64,000 nucleotides of DNA from Arthrobacter sp. ok362 (GTDB lineage: Bacteria; Actinomycetota; Actinomycetes; Actinomycetales; Micrococcaceae), in assembly GCF_900102785.1 (NCBI RefSeq), contig NZ_FNGC01000002.1, positions 186,001 through 250,000 of the forward strand. Reading direction: 5' to 3'. This document shows positions 42,515-52,024 of the stretch, in pieces. The notes under the pieces are model-generated. The model worked only from the letters and a program-made list of their open reading frames with translations. It was not told the DNA's origin and ran no database searches. The translations under genes were made by a program, and so were the position numbers. Position 1 is the stretch's first letter; the number at the start of each line of letters is the position of its first letter.

Positions 42515-43270
42515 GTGAACAGCCCCTTCGCCGAAGCCATCCTGAACGGATCGCTCCTGCTTGCCATCCCCGTCGCGCTGCTGGCCGGACTCGTCTCGTT
42601 CCTCTCGCCCTGCGTCCTTCCGCTGGTGCCCGGATATCTGGGCTACGTGACGGGACTGACCGGCGTCGACCTGCAGAAGCAAAGGCGCGGGCGCATGCTG
42701 GCCGGCATAGGGCTGTTCGTCCTCGGCTTCTCCGTGATTTTCGTGCTGCTCGGCGGGGCCTTCGGGCAGCTGGGCAGCCTCATCACCGGCTCGCAGAACA
42801 AGTGGATCACCCAGCTGCTGGGCGTCCTGGTGATTGTCATGGGCGTTGTGTTCATGGGCGGCTTCGGCTGGCTCCAGCGCGATGCCAAGATCCACGCCAA
42901 ACCACCGGCCGGGCTGTGGGGCGCGCCCTTGCTGGGCATCACCTTCGGGCTCGGCTGGGCACCGTGCATCGGCCCCACCTATTCCGCCGTCCAGCTGCTC
43001 AGCCTCTCCGGCGGCTCCTCGGCGGCCAAAGGGGCGTTCCTGGCCTTCGTGTATAGCCTTGGGCTGGGAATCCCGTTCCTGCTGATCGCCCTGGCCGTGC
43101 GCCGCGGCATCGGCGTGATGTCCTTCTTCCGCACGCACCGGCTCGCCATCCAGCGCACCGGCGGCGGCATCCTGATCCTGCTCGGCATCCTGATGGCCAG
43201 CGGCGTGTGGGGCACCTGGGTCTCCGGGTTGCAGTACTGGTTCCAAACCGATGTGAAATTGCCAATCTGA
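42515..43270 (+). CDS. ccdA: cytochrome c biogenesis protein CcdA
   Basis: 251 residues with six membrane helices. The two redox Cys are in FLSPCVLPLVPGYL (near residue 30) and FGLGWAPCIGPTYSA (near 151). It passes electrons from cytoplasmic thioredoxin to the TlpA-like protein. GTG start 14 bp after that gene; its stop overlaps the resB ATG by 1 nt. Confidence 0.95.
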   Translation: MNSPFAEAILNGSLLLAIPVALLAGLVSFLSPCVLPLVPGYLGYVTGLTGVDLQKQRRGRMLAGIGLFVLGFSVIFVLLGGAFGQLGSLITGSQNKWITQLLGVLVIVMGVVFMGGFGWLQRDAKIHAKPPAGLWGAPLLGITFGLGWAPCIGPTYSAVQLLSLSGGSSAAKGAFLAFVYSLGLGIPFLLIALAVRRGIGVMSFFRTHRLAIQRTGGGILILLGILMASGVWGTWVSGLQYWFQTDVKLPI

Positions 43271-45060
43271 TGAGCGAGCGCGTGAACGAAAAGAAGAAGA
43301 AGTCCCCGAAGCCCGAGGCCGTCCTGCCCTCGCTGGGTCCGTTGGGCATGCTCCGGTGGGCGTGGACGCAGCTGACCAGCATGCGCACGGCCCTGTTTCT
43401 GCTCCTGCTGCTTGCCGTCGCCGCCGTGCCCGGCTCGCTGTTCCCGCAGCGCCCGGCCAACCCGGCGATCGTCACCCAGTACATCAAGGACCACCCGGAC
43501 TACGGGAAGATCCTGGACTCGCTGCAGCTCTACGACGTCTATTCCTCTGCATGGTTTTCCGCGATCTACATCCTGCTTTTCGTCTCGCTGATCGGCTGTG
43601 TGATCCCGCGCGCCATCGCGCACTACAAGGCGATGCGCTCCCAGCCCCCGCGCACTCCCGCCCGCCTGTCCAGGCTCCCCGAATACGGAACCCTCGTGAT
43701 TCCGGCCGACGCCGGGATCCCGGCGTCGGCCGCCATCTCCGGCGCCGCAGAGCTGCTGAAGAAGCGTGGATACCGGGTCGACGTTCGGGACCGCGACGGC
43801 GCCCGCCCCTCTATCGGGGCCGAGCGTGGCTTCCTGAAGGAGGTCGGCAACCTCGTCTTCCACACCTCGCTGATCGGCGTGCTGGTCTCGGTGGCGGCCG
43901 GCGGCCTCTTCGGCTACAGCGGGCAGCGGATCCTGGTGGAGGGCGACACGTTCGTCAACACCCTCGTCGGCTACGACCAGTTCACGCCCGGCACCAATTT
44001 CCAGAGCAGCCAGCTCCAGCCGTATTCGGTGCAGCTGGACAAGTTCGACATCACCTTCGACCGTGAATCGAAGGGCAAATTCGGTCAGCCCATCGACTTC
44101 GCGGCCGCCGTGACCACGAAGGAAAACCCGGACGCACCTGCCAAGAAGGAAGTGCTCAAGGTCAACGACCCCCTCAGCCTCGGCGGCACCAGCGTGTACC
44201 TCACCGGCAACGGCTACGCTCCTGTGGTCACCATCCGCGACGGCGCCGGCAATATTGCCATGCAGGGTCCCGTGGTCGCCAAGCTCCAGGGCGAGAACTA
44301 CTACTCCTCCGTGGTCATCAAGGTCCCGGACGCCAAACCGGAACAGCTCGCCTTCGCCGGGTTCTTCCTGCCGACGGCCTTCGTCACCGACAAGGGCGTG
44401 TCCTTCAGCGGTGATCCGGAGCTCATCAACCCGCAGCTGACGCTGAACTCCTACTTCGGCGACCTCGGCCTGGACGCGGGTTCGCCGCAGAACGTCTTCG
44501 AACTCGACGTCAAGAAACTGACGCCGCTCAACGCCCGCAACCTCGCCACGAAGGGCATCGTCCTGGCGCCCGGGAGCAACTACACGCTGCCGAACGGCAA
44601 GGGCTCCATCAGCTTCGACGGCGTCAAGCGCTACATCGGCGTGGACATTCACCACAACCCCGGCCAGCTGTACGCCCTGATCTTCGCGCTCCTTGCTGTT
44701 GCGGGGCTGGTGACCTCGCTCTACGTGAACCGCCGCCGCGTCTGGGTCCGTACCGGCACCCACGCGGACGGCCGCACCATGGTGGAGTACGGTCTCCTGG
44801 CCCGCGGTGAAGACCACCGACTGGCCGGGGAGGCTGCGGCTATCCGCAGGCTCCTCTCCGACGAATGGCTAGTGGGCGAGGACGCCACGACCGGTTCCCA
44901 GCCCGCTCCCAGCACAACAGCGGATAATGACCGGGCGGACAAGGCCAGCACGGCTACAGGCAGCACGGGTGCCGGCGGCACGCACGCCACCGAAGAACAA
45001 CCCGCAGAAGACTTCATCCAGTCAACAGCCGGCTCTTCCGAGTCGAAGAAGGATCAGTAA
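43270..45060 (+). CDS. resB: cytochrome c biogenesis protein ResB
   Basis: 596 residues, ResB/Ccs1 part of the system II haem lyase. Membrane helices at about 35-55, 90-115, 200-220 and near 475-495 frame a large extracytoplasmic domain (about 220-470). The C-terminal 90 residues are Ala/Thr/Ser-rich and likely disordered. Start ATG 43270 overlaps the ccdA stop; upstream in-frame codons are inside ccdA. Overlaps ccsB by 1 nt. Confidence 0.93.
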   Translation: MSERVNEKKKKSPKPEAVLPSLGPLGMLRWAWTQLTSMRTALFLLLLLAVAAVPGSLFPQRPANPAIVTQYIKDHPDYGKILDSLQLYDVYSSAWFSAIYILLFVSLIGCVIPRAIAHYKAMRSQPPRTPARLSRLPEYGTLVIPADAGIPASAAISGAAELLKKRGYRVDVRDRDGARPSIGAERGFLKEVGNLVFHTSLIGVLVSVAAGGLFGYSGQRILVEGDTFVNTLVGYDQFTPGTNFQSSQLQPYSVQLDKFDITFDRESKGKFGQPIDFAAAVTTKENPDAPAKKEVLKVNDPLSLGGTSVYLTGNGYAPVVTIRDGAGNIAMQGPVVAKLQGENYYSSVVIKVPDAKPEQLAFAGFFLPTAFVTDKGVSFSGDPELINPQLTLNSYFGDLGLDAGSPQNVFELDVKKLTPLNARNLATKGIVLAPGSNYTLPNGKGSISFDGVKRYIGVDIHHNPGQLYALIFALLAVAGLVTSLYVNRRRVWVRTGTHADGRTMVEYGLLARGEDHRLAGEAAAIRRLLSDEWLVGEDATTGSQPAPSTTADNDRADKASTATGSTGAGGTHATEEQPAEDFIQSTAGSSESKKDQ

Positions 45061-46178
45061 TGTTGTTCTCGATCAACGAAACCATGGGCCAGTACAGCGA
45101 GCTCTTCATGCTGCTGGCCGCCGGCACGTACACGGTGGCGTTCATCGCCTTCGCCTGGGACCTGGCCAAGAGCAGCAAGATGCTGCGCGCGGTGGACCTC
45201 AAGGCCGCGGAACTCGCCGCGCAGTCGACCACAACCGAGTCCGCGCGGGTGGCGGTCGGCGTCGGTGCGGGGACCGCCGGGAGCGACGTTGACCGCTCCG
45301 ATGCGGACGTCAGCGGCCCTGCAGGCCGTGCCGAGCGTCCGACGTCGGCCGTCTCCGGTCGCGGCACCGCGGCCGGTGCGGGCCAGACCGCCGACGGCAG
45401 CATGCGCTACACCGGCGAGCGGCGTGCCCCCGCCCGGGTGGCCGTCGCGTTGACCGTCCTCGGCGCTGCGATTCATGCGGCCGGTGTGATCACCCGCGCG
45501 CTGGGTGCCGGCCGCGTGCCGTGGGGCAACATGTACGAATTCCTCACCACCGGCGCGTTCGTTGCCGTGGCCGTCTTCTTGCTGGTGCTGATCCGCCGCG
45601 ACCTGCGCTTCCTGGGCACGTTTGTGATCGGTCTGGCCATCATCATGCTGGTTGCGGCCTCCATCGCCTTCTGGACGCCCGTGGGCCACCTCGTGCCGGC
45701 GCTGCAGAGCTACTGGCTGATCATCCACGTTTCCATCGCGGTGATGTCCTCGGCGCTGTTCACCCTGACGTTCGCCATGTCCGCGCTGCAGCTCGTGCAG
45801 TCGCACCGGCAGAAGAGCATCGGCGCCGGCGGTGCCGACAAGCTCGGATTCATGCGCCTGGTCCCGAACGCCCTGAGCCTGGAGAACCTGTCCTACCGCA
45901 TCAACGCCATCGCGTTCGTCGGCTGGACGTTTACGCTCATGTTCGGCGCCATCTGGGCCGAGAAGGCCTGGGGCCGGTTCTGGGGCTGGGACACGAAGGA
46001 AGTCTGGACGTTCGTGATCTGGGTGGTCTACGCCGGATACCTGCACGCCCGCGCCACCCGTGGCTGGACCGGAACCCGTGCCGCCTGGCTGTCGATCGTC
46101 GGCTACCTGTGCGTGGTCTTCAACTTCACGATCGTGAATCAGTTCTTCAACGGCCTGCACTCCTACTCCGGCCTGTAA
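45060..46178 (+). CDS. ccsB: cytochrome c biogenesis protein CcsB (CcsA family)
   Basis: 372 residues with eight or so membrane helices. The haem-handling WWD motif is WGRFWGWDTKEVWTFVIW near residues 304-321. An Ala/Gly-rich loop (about 50-120) is longer than in Bacillus ResC. With ResB it carries haem across the membrane and joins it to apocytochrome c. Last gene of the operon; convergent with phoD. Confidence 0.95.
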   Translation: MLFSINETMGQYSELFMLLAAGTYTVAFIAFAWDLAKSSKMLRAVDLKAAELAAQSTTTESARVAVGVGAGTAGSDVDRSDADVSGPAGRAERPTSAVSGRGTAAGAGQTADGSMRYTGERRAPARVAVALTVLGAAIHAAGVITRALGAGRVPWGNMYEFLTTGAFVAVAVFLLVLIRRDLRFLGTFVIGLAIIMLVAASIAFWTPVGHLVPALQSYWLIIHVSIAVMSSALFTLTFAMSALQLVQSHRQKSIGAGGADKLGFMRLVPNALSLENLSYRINAIAFVGWTFTLMFGAIWAEKAWGRFWGWDTKEVWTFVIWVVYAGYLHARATRGWTGTRAAWLSIVGYLCVVFNFTIVNQFFNGLHSYSGL

Positions 46179-46231
46179 ACAACAGCGCCCCGGACCGGCG
46201 GGGGACAGCTACGTCTTGCCGCGGGCCGCGA

Positions 46232-47815
46232 CTACGCGCGGGGCTCGAGGCCCGGAACGGTGTCGTTGATCTGAAACGAGGCCTTGGTGCTGACCGGGGA
46301 CCCCGGCCTGCTAACGAAGTCCAGCACGCGGAAATCGGCCCGCAGGGAGTCTTTGGTGATCCGTGTATTCACGTAGCCGCGCTGATTGTTGAAGAACTTC
46401 AGATGCGGGTTCCACGCCATGATGGGATCGAACGTGGCATCTGAACCGTTGCCCCCGGAGGTAATGGACGTGCTGACCAGTTCCGAGCCCACCACCGGCG
46501 ACGCGGGGTCCTTAAAATCGACTTTCAGTTCGTTGGCCCAGTGCCGGTGAACGTCCCCTGTGAGTACGACGGCGTTGCGCACCTTGGCATCCACCCAGCC
46601 CTGGGTGATACGCCGGCGCGATGCTGCGTAGCCGTCCCAGCTGTCCATGGACACGTCGTCGATGCCGGCGGCCTCATTGCGGTCCCGTTCGGCGAAGAAG
46701 ACCTGCTGGCCCAGGATGTCCCAGCGCTGGGTGGAGTTCCTGAATCCTTCCAAGAGCCACTTCTCCTGCCGGGTGCCGGTGATTGTGCGGTTCTTGTCCA
46801 GCCGCCCGGCAAGATTCTTCCCCCACCCGCCGGAGATCTGAGCATCCCGGTACTGGCGGGTGTCCATCATATGGAAATTGGCCAGCTGGCCCCAACGGAT
46901 TGTGCGATAGATCTTCATGTCCGCTCCGGCCGGCACAGAGGAGGCGCGCAACGGCATGTTCTCGTAGTAGGCCTTGAATGCCGCGGCGCGGCGCACACGG
47001 AAGCGCGCAGCGGTATCGTTCATCTCGGCCGGACTCCTGTCCTCGGGAACGTCATCCGCATAGTTGTTGTCGACTTCGTGGTCGTCCCAGACCACCAGCC
47101 AGGGTGCGATCGCATGCGCGGCCTGCAGATCGGCGTCGGACTTGTACTGTGCATGGCGCTGGCGGTAGCCCTCAAGCGTTACCGTCTCCAGCACGTCGCG
47201 GTTGCGCGCCTCTTCGCGGACATCGGTGCCGCTGCGGCGTTCGTATACGTAGTCGCCAAGGTGCAGCACCAGATCAGGGTGGTCTTGGGCAAGGTGCGCG
47301 TATGCCGTGAAGTAGCCTTGCTCATACTTCGCGCAACTCGCGAAGGCCATCGCGAGCGCAGCCGGAGTCTCATAAGGCGCGGGGCTCGTAAGCGTCCGGC
47401 CAGTGGGACTGACATGACGTCCGCAGCGGAACCGGTAAAAGTACTCGCGTCCCGGCTTTAGCCCTCGCAATTCCACATGGATGGAATGGGCGTTCTCTAC
47501 ATGGGCGTACTCAAGGCCGTGGGCCACCACTTTGCCCATCGCGGCGTCTTCGGCCACCTCCCAGGCTACCGGGATGCTTCTGGATGGCATCCCGCCGAGG
47601 CCGTCCTCGGTGAGCGGGTCAAGCGCCAAACGGGTCCAAAGCACGAAGCCGTCCGGCCATGGTTCGCCTGAGGCAATGCCGAGCATGAACGGGTCGCCCC
47701 GGAGCCCGGCATCCTCCGCTGTTGAGATGCCGGGCGCAGCGGCCCCGGGCAACGAAACGAGGACGCCGGCACCCAAGCAGGCGGAAAGTAAGGCCCTGCG
47801 CGAAATGTCATCCAT
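46232..47815 (-). CDS. phoD: PhoD-like alkaline phosphatase/phosphodiesterase, Tat-exported
   Basis: 527 residues. A twin-Arg signal (ISRRALLSACLGAGVLVSL, 4-22) is followed by the N-terminal immunoglobulin-like PhoD_N domain (about 38-140) and the metallophosphatase domain with HLGDYVYE, VVWDDHEVDNNYADD and VVLTGDVHRHWANEL. PhoD uses Fe3+/Ca2+ and releases phosphate from phosphomono- and diesters outside the cell. No Pho box was recognised upstream. Confidence 0.92.
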   Translation of the reverse strand: MDDISRRALLSACLGAGVLVSLPGAAAPGISTAEDAGLRGDPFMLGIASGEPWPDGFVLWTRLALDPLTEDGLGGMPSRSIPVAWEVAEDAAMGKVVAHGLEYAHVENAHSIHVELRGLKPGREYFYRFRCGRHVSPTGRTLTSPAPYETPAALAMAFASCAKYEQGYFTAYAHLAQDHPDLVLHLGDYVYERRSGTDVREEARNRDVLETVTLEGYRQRHAQYKSDADLQAAHAIAPWLVVWDDHEVDNNYADDVPEDRSPAEMNDTAARFRVRRAAAFKAYYENMPLRASSVPAGADMKIYRTIRWGQLANFHMMDTRQYRDAQISGGWGKNLAGRLDKNRTITGTRQEKWLLEGFRNSTQRWDILGQQVFFAERDRNEAAGIDDVSMDSWDGYAASRRRITQGWVDAKVRNAVVLTGDVHRHWANELKVDFKDPASPVVGSELVSTSITSGGNGSDATFDPIMAWNPHLKFFNNQRGYVNTRITKDSLRADFRVLDFVSRPGSPVSTKASFQINDTVPGLEPRA

Positions 47816-47989
47816 GGTTCAAACGCATTCCACCACTTCCGAGCTCAGATGCTTCGGCCGATGATCTAGCCATTCTATGCTCCGAATTCGCGCTTGGCGC
47901 CGGGCAGTTCGTCAGTATCCACCATGGTGGCAGCAGGAATACTGCAACGGTCAACCCACCTACCTGACCCCGCGCTACTTAACCCCGCG

Positions 47990-48418
47990 CTACTTCACTT
48001 CGTCGGTACCTGGCGTTCCGGCATCGCCGGGTTCGTGGGCATCGCCGGCGCCTTCAGTGCCGCCGGCTTCCGCGCCACCGGCGTCGGGCTTGCGTTCCTT
48101 GGCGTCGAGTTCTTCCTTGAGCTTCTTGAGCCTGTCGGCCTCGGCCTGGTTGCGGCGGGGGATTGCAAGGTTGCGGAGGAAGTCGGGGTCGTCGTCGGGC
48201 GCTACCGGGTGGCTGTAGGCGACCGGTGCGGTGTCCGTGGCGCGGGGGCGTCCAATGAGGAACCACAGGGTGGCGCCGACCACGGGGAGGAGGATCTGCA
48301 CGAAGATCCAGGCGGTCTTGGAGATGCCCCTGGTCAGCCGCCCGTCGGTGCGGATGAGGTCGACCAGTCCATAGACAAATACGGCCAATATGACGATCGG
48401 AACCACTACACGGAGCAT
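47990..48418 (-). CDS. PLDc_N-domain small membrane protein
   Basis: 142 residues. Two membrane helices (about 3-21 and 35-55, AWIFVQILLPVVGATLWFLIGRP split across the second) form the PLDc_N domain, followed by a coiled, charged segment (NQAEADRLKKLKEELDAKE) and a Gly/Ala/Asp-rich tail. The domain is found alone in many Actinobacteria without phospholipase activity. TAGACT lies 6 nt before the ATG. Confidence 0.85.
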   Translation of the reverse strand: MLRVVVPIVILAVFVYGLVDLIRTDGRLTRGISKTAWIFVQILLPVVGATLWFLIGRPRATDTAPVAYSHPVAPDDDPDFLRNLAIPRRNQAEADRLKKLKEELDAKERKPDAGGAEAGGTEGAGDAHEPGDAGTPGTDEVK

Positions 48419-48424
48419 ACCTTC

Positions 48425-48430
48425 AGTCTA
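48425..48430 (-). promoter_or_regulatory. leaderless -10 box of the PLDc_N gene
   Basis: TAGACT on the minus strand, 6 nt before ATG 48418. Confidence 0.6.
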
Positions 48431-48538
48431 GCCGTCGGGCGCCTCGACCGCGCCGGTCACTGTGGCCGGGTGCGGGCCGCCGGCACCGCAGCTGCGGGGG
48501 AGCAGGACGGGCCGAAGCAGCGCCGCCGTCCTGGCGGC

Positions 48539-48544
48539 TAAACT
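48539..48544 (+). promoter_or_regulatory. leaderless -10 box of the DUF4229 gene
   Basis: TAAACT followed by 6 nt and GTG 48551. Confidence 0.6.
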
Positions 48545-48550
48545 TAAGGG

Positions 48551-48874
48551 GTGGCTTTCCTCAAATACACCCTGATTCGGCTGGCGCTGTTTGCGCCCTT
48601 GTTTGCGCTCTTCCTCTACTTGCAGCTGGGAGTGCTCCTGGCTGCCCTGTGCGCCGGGATGATGTCCTTCGCCATCAGCTTCCTGTTCTTCCAGAGGCAA
48701 CGCGACGCGGCCACTGCGACGCTCCACCACCGGTTCTCGGGCAAGGCCAAGCCGATGCGCAGCGCCGGCGAGGTGGCTGACGCCGAGGCCGAAGACCGCC
48801 TCGTAGACGCGAACCCCGACATTGCAGTCCGCACGGACAACCGCCGCAAGGATTCCCAGCAGCCAGAGGCCTGA
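48551..48874 (+). CDS. DUF4229 small membrane protein
   Basis: 107 residues with two membrane helices (about 5-25 and 28-48) and a charged C-terminal half (ADAEAEDRLVDANPDI). The family is confined to Actinobacteria, often beside menaquinone genes as here, but has no assigned function. Convergent with menA. Confidence 0.85.
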   Translation: MAFLKYTLIRLALFAPLFALFLYLQLGVLLAALCAGMMSFAISFLFFQRQRDAATATLHHRFSGKAKPMRSAGEVADAEAEDRLVDANPDIAVRTDNRRKDSQQPEA

Positions 48875-48931
48875 GCGCCGGGCCGTGGTTTCAAGCAGTC
48901 CTTGGGAAGCCGCGGCTCAGAGCCCCCGGCC

Positions 48932-49813
48932 TTAGAACCCATGGCTGAGGACGAGTCCGATTGAGAACAGCGCGGCGAAGCCGAGGTTGATCAGTCCGGT
49001 CTGTTTCAGCACGGGGATGAGGCTCTTGCGGCGCCGCCCGGCAATCATCAGCCAGGACGGCATGAGGCTGGCGGGGATCAGCAGCAGCACGATCAACATC
49101 CAGGGCCGCGCGGGGGCCAGGACAATGACCAGCAGGATCGCGACGGCGAGCATCAGCACGTAGCTTTCGCGTGCGTGCTTGTCCCCGAGCCGGACAGCCA
49201 GGGTTTTCTTTCCCGCCTTTCTATCGGTCGGGATGTCGCGGACGTTGTTTGCCATCAGCAGCGCGCACGCGATCAGCCCGGTGCCAATCGCCCCGATGAT
49301 GGCGGCGAGGCTGAGCTGCCCCGCCTGGGTATACGTGGTGCCAAGTGTTGCGACGAGCCCGAAGAACACGAACACGAAGACGTCGCCCAGGCCGAGGTAG
49401 CCGTACGGGTTCTTGCCCCCTGTGTAGCCCCAGGCAGCCAGCACGCAGCCGACGCCGACCAGGATGAGCCACCAGGCCTGCGTGATGATCACCAGGATCA
49501 GGCCGAACAGCATGGCCAGCCCGAACGCCGCGAACGCGGCCCGTTTGACGTGTTCCGGGCTGGCCGCGCCCGAGCCCACCAGCCGGAGGGGACCCACCCG
49601 GTCCTCATCCGTGCCGCGGATGCCGTCCGAGTAGTCGTTGGCGTAGTTGACGCCGATCTGCAGGAGCAGGGCGACCAGGGCGGCGAGCACGGCGTTCAGC
49701 AGGATGAACGAATCCATCTCGTAGGCGGCTGCGCTGCCGATCAGCACCGGTGCGATCGCGGCCGGCAGGGTGCGCAGTCGGGCGCCTTGGATCCATTGTG
49801 CGGCTGTGGCCAC
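48932..49813 (-). CDS. menA: 1,4-dihydroxy-2-naphthoate polyprenyltransferase
   Basis: Joins the polyprenyl tail to DHNA in menaquinone synthesis; 293 residues, about eight or nine membrane helices. UbiA motifs NYANDYSDGIRGTDEDR (near 54-70) and NNVRDIPTDRKAGKKT (near 188-203) bind Mg-prenyl diphosphate. GTG 49813 has GAGGT 8 nt upstream and begins at the conserved WIQGARLRTLP; the in-frame start at 49903 adds residues made by a direct repeat. Third of menB-menE-menA on this strand. Confidence 0.94.
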   Translation of the reverse strand: MATAAQWIQGARLRTLPAAIAPVLIGSAAAYEMDSFILLNAVLAALVALLLQIGVNYANDYSDGIRGTDEDRVGPLRLVGSGAASPEHVKRAAFAAFGLAMLFGLILVIITQAWWLILVGVGCVLAAWGYTGGKNPYGYLGLGDVFVFVFFGLVATLGTTYTQAGQLSLAAIIGAIGTGLIACALLMANNVRDIPTDRKAGKKTLAVRLGDKHARESYVLMLAVAILLVIVLAPARPWMLIVLLLIPASLMPSWLMIAGRRRKSLIPVLKQTGLINLGFAALFSIGLVLSHGF

Positions 49814-49822
49814 GGTCAGTAC

Positions 49823-49858
49823 CTCGTTGGTTGGTTGAATACTCGTTGGTTGGTTGAA
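49823..49858. repeat. 17-bp direct repeat between menE and menA
   Basis: Identical 17-bp units at 49823-49839 and 49842-49858, separated by 2 bp, directly upstream of the menA ribosome site. Could be slippage or a regulator site. Confidence 0.85.
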
Positions 49859-49880
49859 GCGCCGGCCGGAGGCGGCTTGT

Positions 49881-51041
49881 CTATTTTCCCTGATGGAGCG
49901 CATCCAGCAGGACCGTCATGCCCAAGCGGTCCGGTTTGCCGTTGGGCAGCATGAGCAGTTCCGCCGCGGGCAGGACCGTTTTCGGGGCCAGCGGGCCCAA
50001 CGCCGGTCCCCAGGTTTCGTTCCGACGGGCGGCGAACGCCGCCATGCCTTCCGGGGAACTGTCGCCCACGGCGACGTACGCGGCCAGGGCGTGGCCCCAC
50101 TCGGCGGAGGGCACACCGGCGACAAAAGCCGCCCGCACGCCGTCGAGTTTTTCCAGCTCAGTCTGGACATGGGCGGCGGAAACCTTGACGCCGCCGGTGA
50201 TGACGACGTCGTCGGCCCGGCCGAGAACGGTGAGCCGGCCGTCAGCGTCCAGTTCACCGAGGTCGTTGGTCCGGTACCAGCGGACGCCGTCCTCTTCGAT
50301 GAACGTCGCTGCCGAGAGCTCGGGGGCCTGAAGGTACCCGGCGGCGATGGTTGCCCCGCCCAGCAGGATGCGGCCGTCGTCCTCCACGCGGACCAGGACG
50401 TCTTCGAGGGGGAAGCCGTCGTACACGCACCCGCCGCAGGTCTCGGACGAGCCGTAGGTGGTCACCACGCGCACTCCGGCGTCCCGGGCCGCGGCGAGCA
50501 GCTCCACAGGCGCGGGGCCGCCGCCAAGCAGGACGGCGTTGAAGCGCTGCAGCACCGCCAGCGTCTCGGCGGAGGGCGCGTCCAGCAACCTCTGAAGCTG
50601 CGTGGGCACCAGCGAGGTGAAACGGATCTTGTCCGTGAGCTCCAGCGCCGCGGCGGTGAAGGCCTCCCGCGTAAAGCCGCCGGACAGGTCCATGGCCCAC
50701 GGGCGGGTCCCGGCAAAGAGCGAGCGGACCAGCACCTGTACCCCGGCCACGTACTGGACGGGGAGGGCCAGCAGCCACTGGCCCTCGCCCTTGAGCGCAA
50801 AGGCGGTCGCCATGGACGAGGCCGCCAGGGCCTCGACGGTCAGGACGGTCGCCTTGGGCGCGCCGGTGGACCCGGAGGTCCGCACCACGACGGCCGCGTC
50901 CTCGATGCCGGCCGTATCAGGGAATCCCAGCACCGGTGAGCCGTCCGGCCCGGCGGAGAGTTCGACGGCGGGACCCTCGCCGTGGAGGGCAGCAGCCAGC
51001 GCCTTGAGCGCGGGCTCGATGTTCATGGCTCCGGAAGTCAC
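49881..51041 (-). CDS. menE: o-succinylbenzoate-CoA ligase
   Basis: 386-residue AMP-forming ligase, short as usual for actinobacterial MenE. Motifs: VVRTSGSTGAPKATVL (ATP loop, near 53-68), TYGSSETCGG (near 196-205), YRTNDLGELDADGRL (near 259-273) and the C-terminal Lys in LMLPNGKPDRLG. GTG 51041 or ATG 51026 could be the start. Starts 8 bp after menB. Confidence 0.93.
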   Translation of the reverse strand: MTSGAMNIEPALKALAAALHGEGPAVELSAGPDGSPVLGFPDTAGIEDAAVVVRTSGSTGAPKATVLTVEALAASSMATAFALKGEGQWLLALPVQYVAGVQVLVRSLFAGTRPWAMDLSGGFTREAFTAAALELTDKIRFTSLVPTQLQRLLDAPSAETLAVLQRFNAVLLGGGPAPVELLAAARDAGVRVVTTYGSSETCGGCVYDGFPLEDVLVRVEDDGRILLGGATIAAGYLQAPELSAATFIEEDGVRWYRTNDLGELDADGRLTVLGRADDVVITGGVKVSAAHVQTELEKLDGVRAAFVAGVPSAEWGHALAAYVAVGDSSPEGMAAFAARRNETWGPALGPLAPKTVLPAAELLMLPNGKPDRLGMTVLLDALHQGK

Positions 51042-51049
51042 TGTGCGCC

Positions 51050-52003
51050 TTAGAAGTAGTACGGGAACGCGGACCAGTCGGGATCGCGCTTCTCGAGGAA
51101 GGCCTCCTTGCCCTCCACGGCCTCGTCGGTCATGTACGCCAGGCGGGTCGCCTCGCCGGCGAAGACCTGCTGGCCGGCCAGGCCGTCGTCTGCCAGGTTG
51201 AACGCGAACTTGAGCATGCGGATGGCCTGCGGGGACTGCCGGGCAATGTCCGCGGCGTACTCCAGGGCGACCTCCTCAAGGCGTTCGTGGTCCACGGCCT
51301 CGTTCACGGCGCCCATCCTCACCATGTCCTCGGCGGAATATTCGCGGGCCAGGAAGAAGATTTCCCGGGCGGCCTTCTGGCCGATCTGGCGGGCCAGGAG
51401 GGCCGAGCCGTAGCCGGCGTCGAAACTTCCCACGGTGGCATCGGTCTGCTTGAACTTTCCGTGCTCGCGGGAGGCGATGGTGAGGTCCGAGACGACGTGG
51501 AGAGAGTGCCCACCGCCGGCCGCCCAGCCGTTGACGACTGCGATGACCACCTTGGGCATGGTGCGCATGAGCCGCTGGACTTCCAGGATGTGCAGCCGGC
51601 CGGCGCGGGCGGGGTCGATGGTTTCTTGGGTCTCGCCGTCGGCGTACCGGTACCCGTCACGGCCGCGGATCCGCTGGTCCCCGCCGGAGCAGAACGAGTG
51701 GCCGCCGTCCTTGGGGGAGGGGCCGTTTCCGGTGAGCAGGACGGTGGCCACGTCCGGGGTCATCCGGGCGTGGTCCATGGCGCGGTAGAGCTCGTCCACA
51801 GTGCCCGGCCTGAAGGCGTTGCGGACCTCGGGGCGGTCGAAGGCGATGCGGACGGTGGGCAGGTCCCGGACCACGGAGCCGTCCCCCCCACGCTCCACCT
51901 GCCGGTGGTAGGTCATGTCCTGGAAGTCGTCGAAACCGGACACGGTGCGCCACCGGGTGGGGTCAAAGACGTCGGATACCTTGGCGGGGATTTCGTTGCT
52001 CAC
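51050..52003 (-). CDS. menB: 1,4-dihydroxy-2-naphthoyl-CoA synthase
   Basis: 317-residue crotonase-fold enzyme closing the naphthoquinone ring. HSFCSGGDQRIRG (near 103-115) forms the oxyanion hole, and WAAGGGHSLHVVSDLTIAS and TVGSFDAGYGS line the active site. The extended N-terminus and C-terminal PDWSAFPYYF are typical of MenB. First gene of menBEA; a TAGACT box 6 nt before GTG 52003 marks the operon promoter. Confidence 0.95.
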   Translation of the reverse strand: MSNEIPAKVSDVFDPTRWRTVSGFDDFQDMTYHRQVERGGDGSVVRDLPTVRIAFDRPEVRNAFRPGTVDELYRAMDHARMTPDVATVLLTGNGPSPKDGGHSFCSGGDQRIRGRDGYRYADGETQETIDPARAGRLHILEVQRLMRTMPKVVIAVVNGWAAGGGHSLHVVSDLTIASREHGKFKQTDATVGSFDAGYGSALLARQIGQKAAREIFFLAREYSAEDMVRMGAVNEAVDHERLEEVALEYAADIARQSPQAIRMLKFAFNLADDGLAGQQVFAGEATRLAYMTDEAVEGKEAFLEKRDPDWSAFPYYF

Positions 52004-52009
52004 AGTCCG

Positions 52010-52015
52010 AGTCTA
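52010..52015 (-). promoter_or_regulatory. leaderless -10 box of the menBEA operon
   Basis: TAGACT on the minus strand, 6 nt before GTG 52003. Confidence 0.6.
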
Positions 52016-52024
52016 GTAATGGCG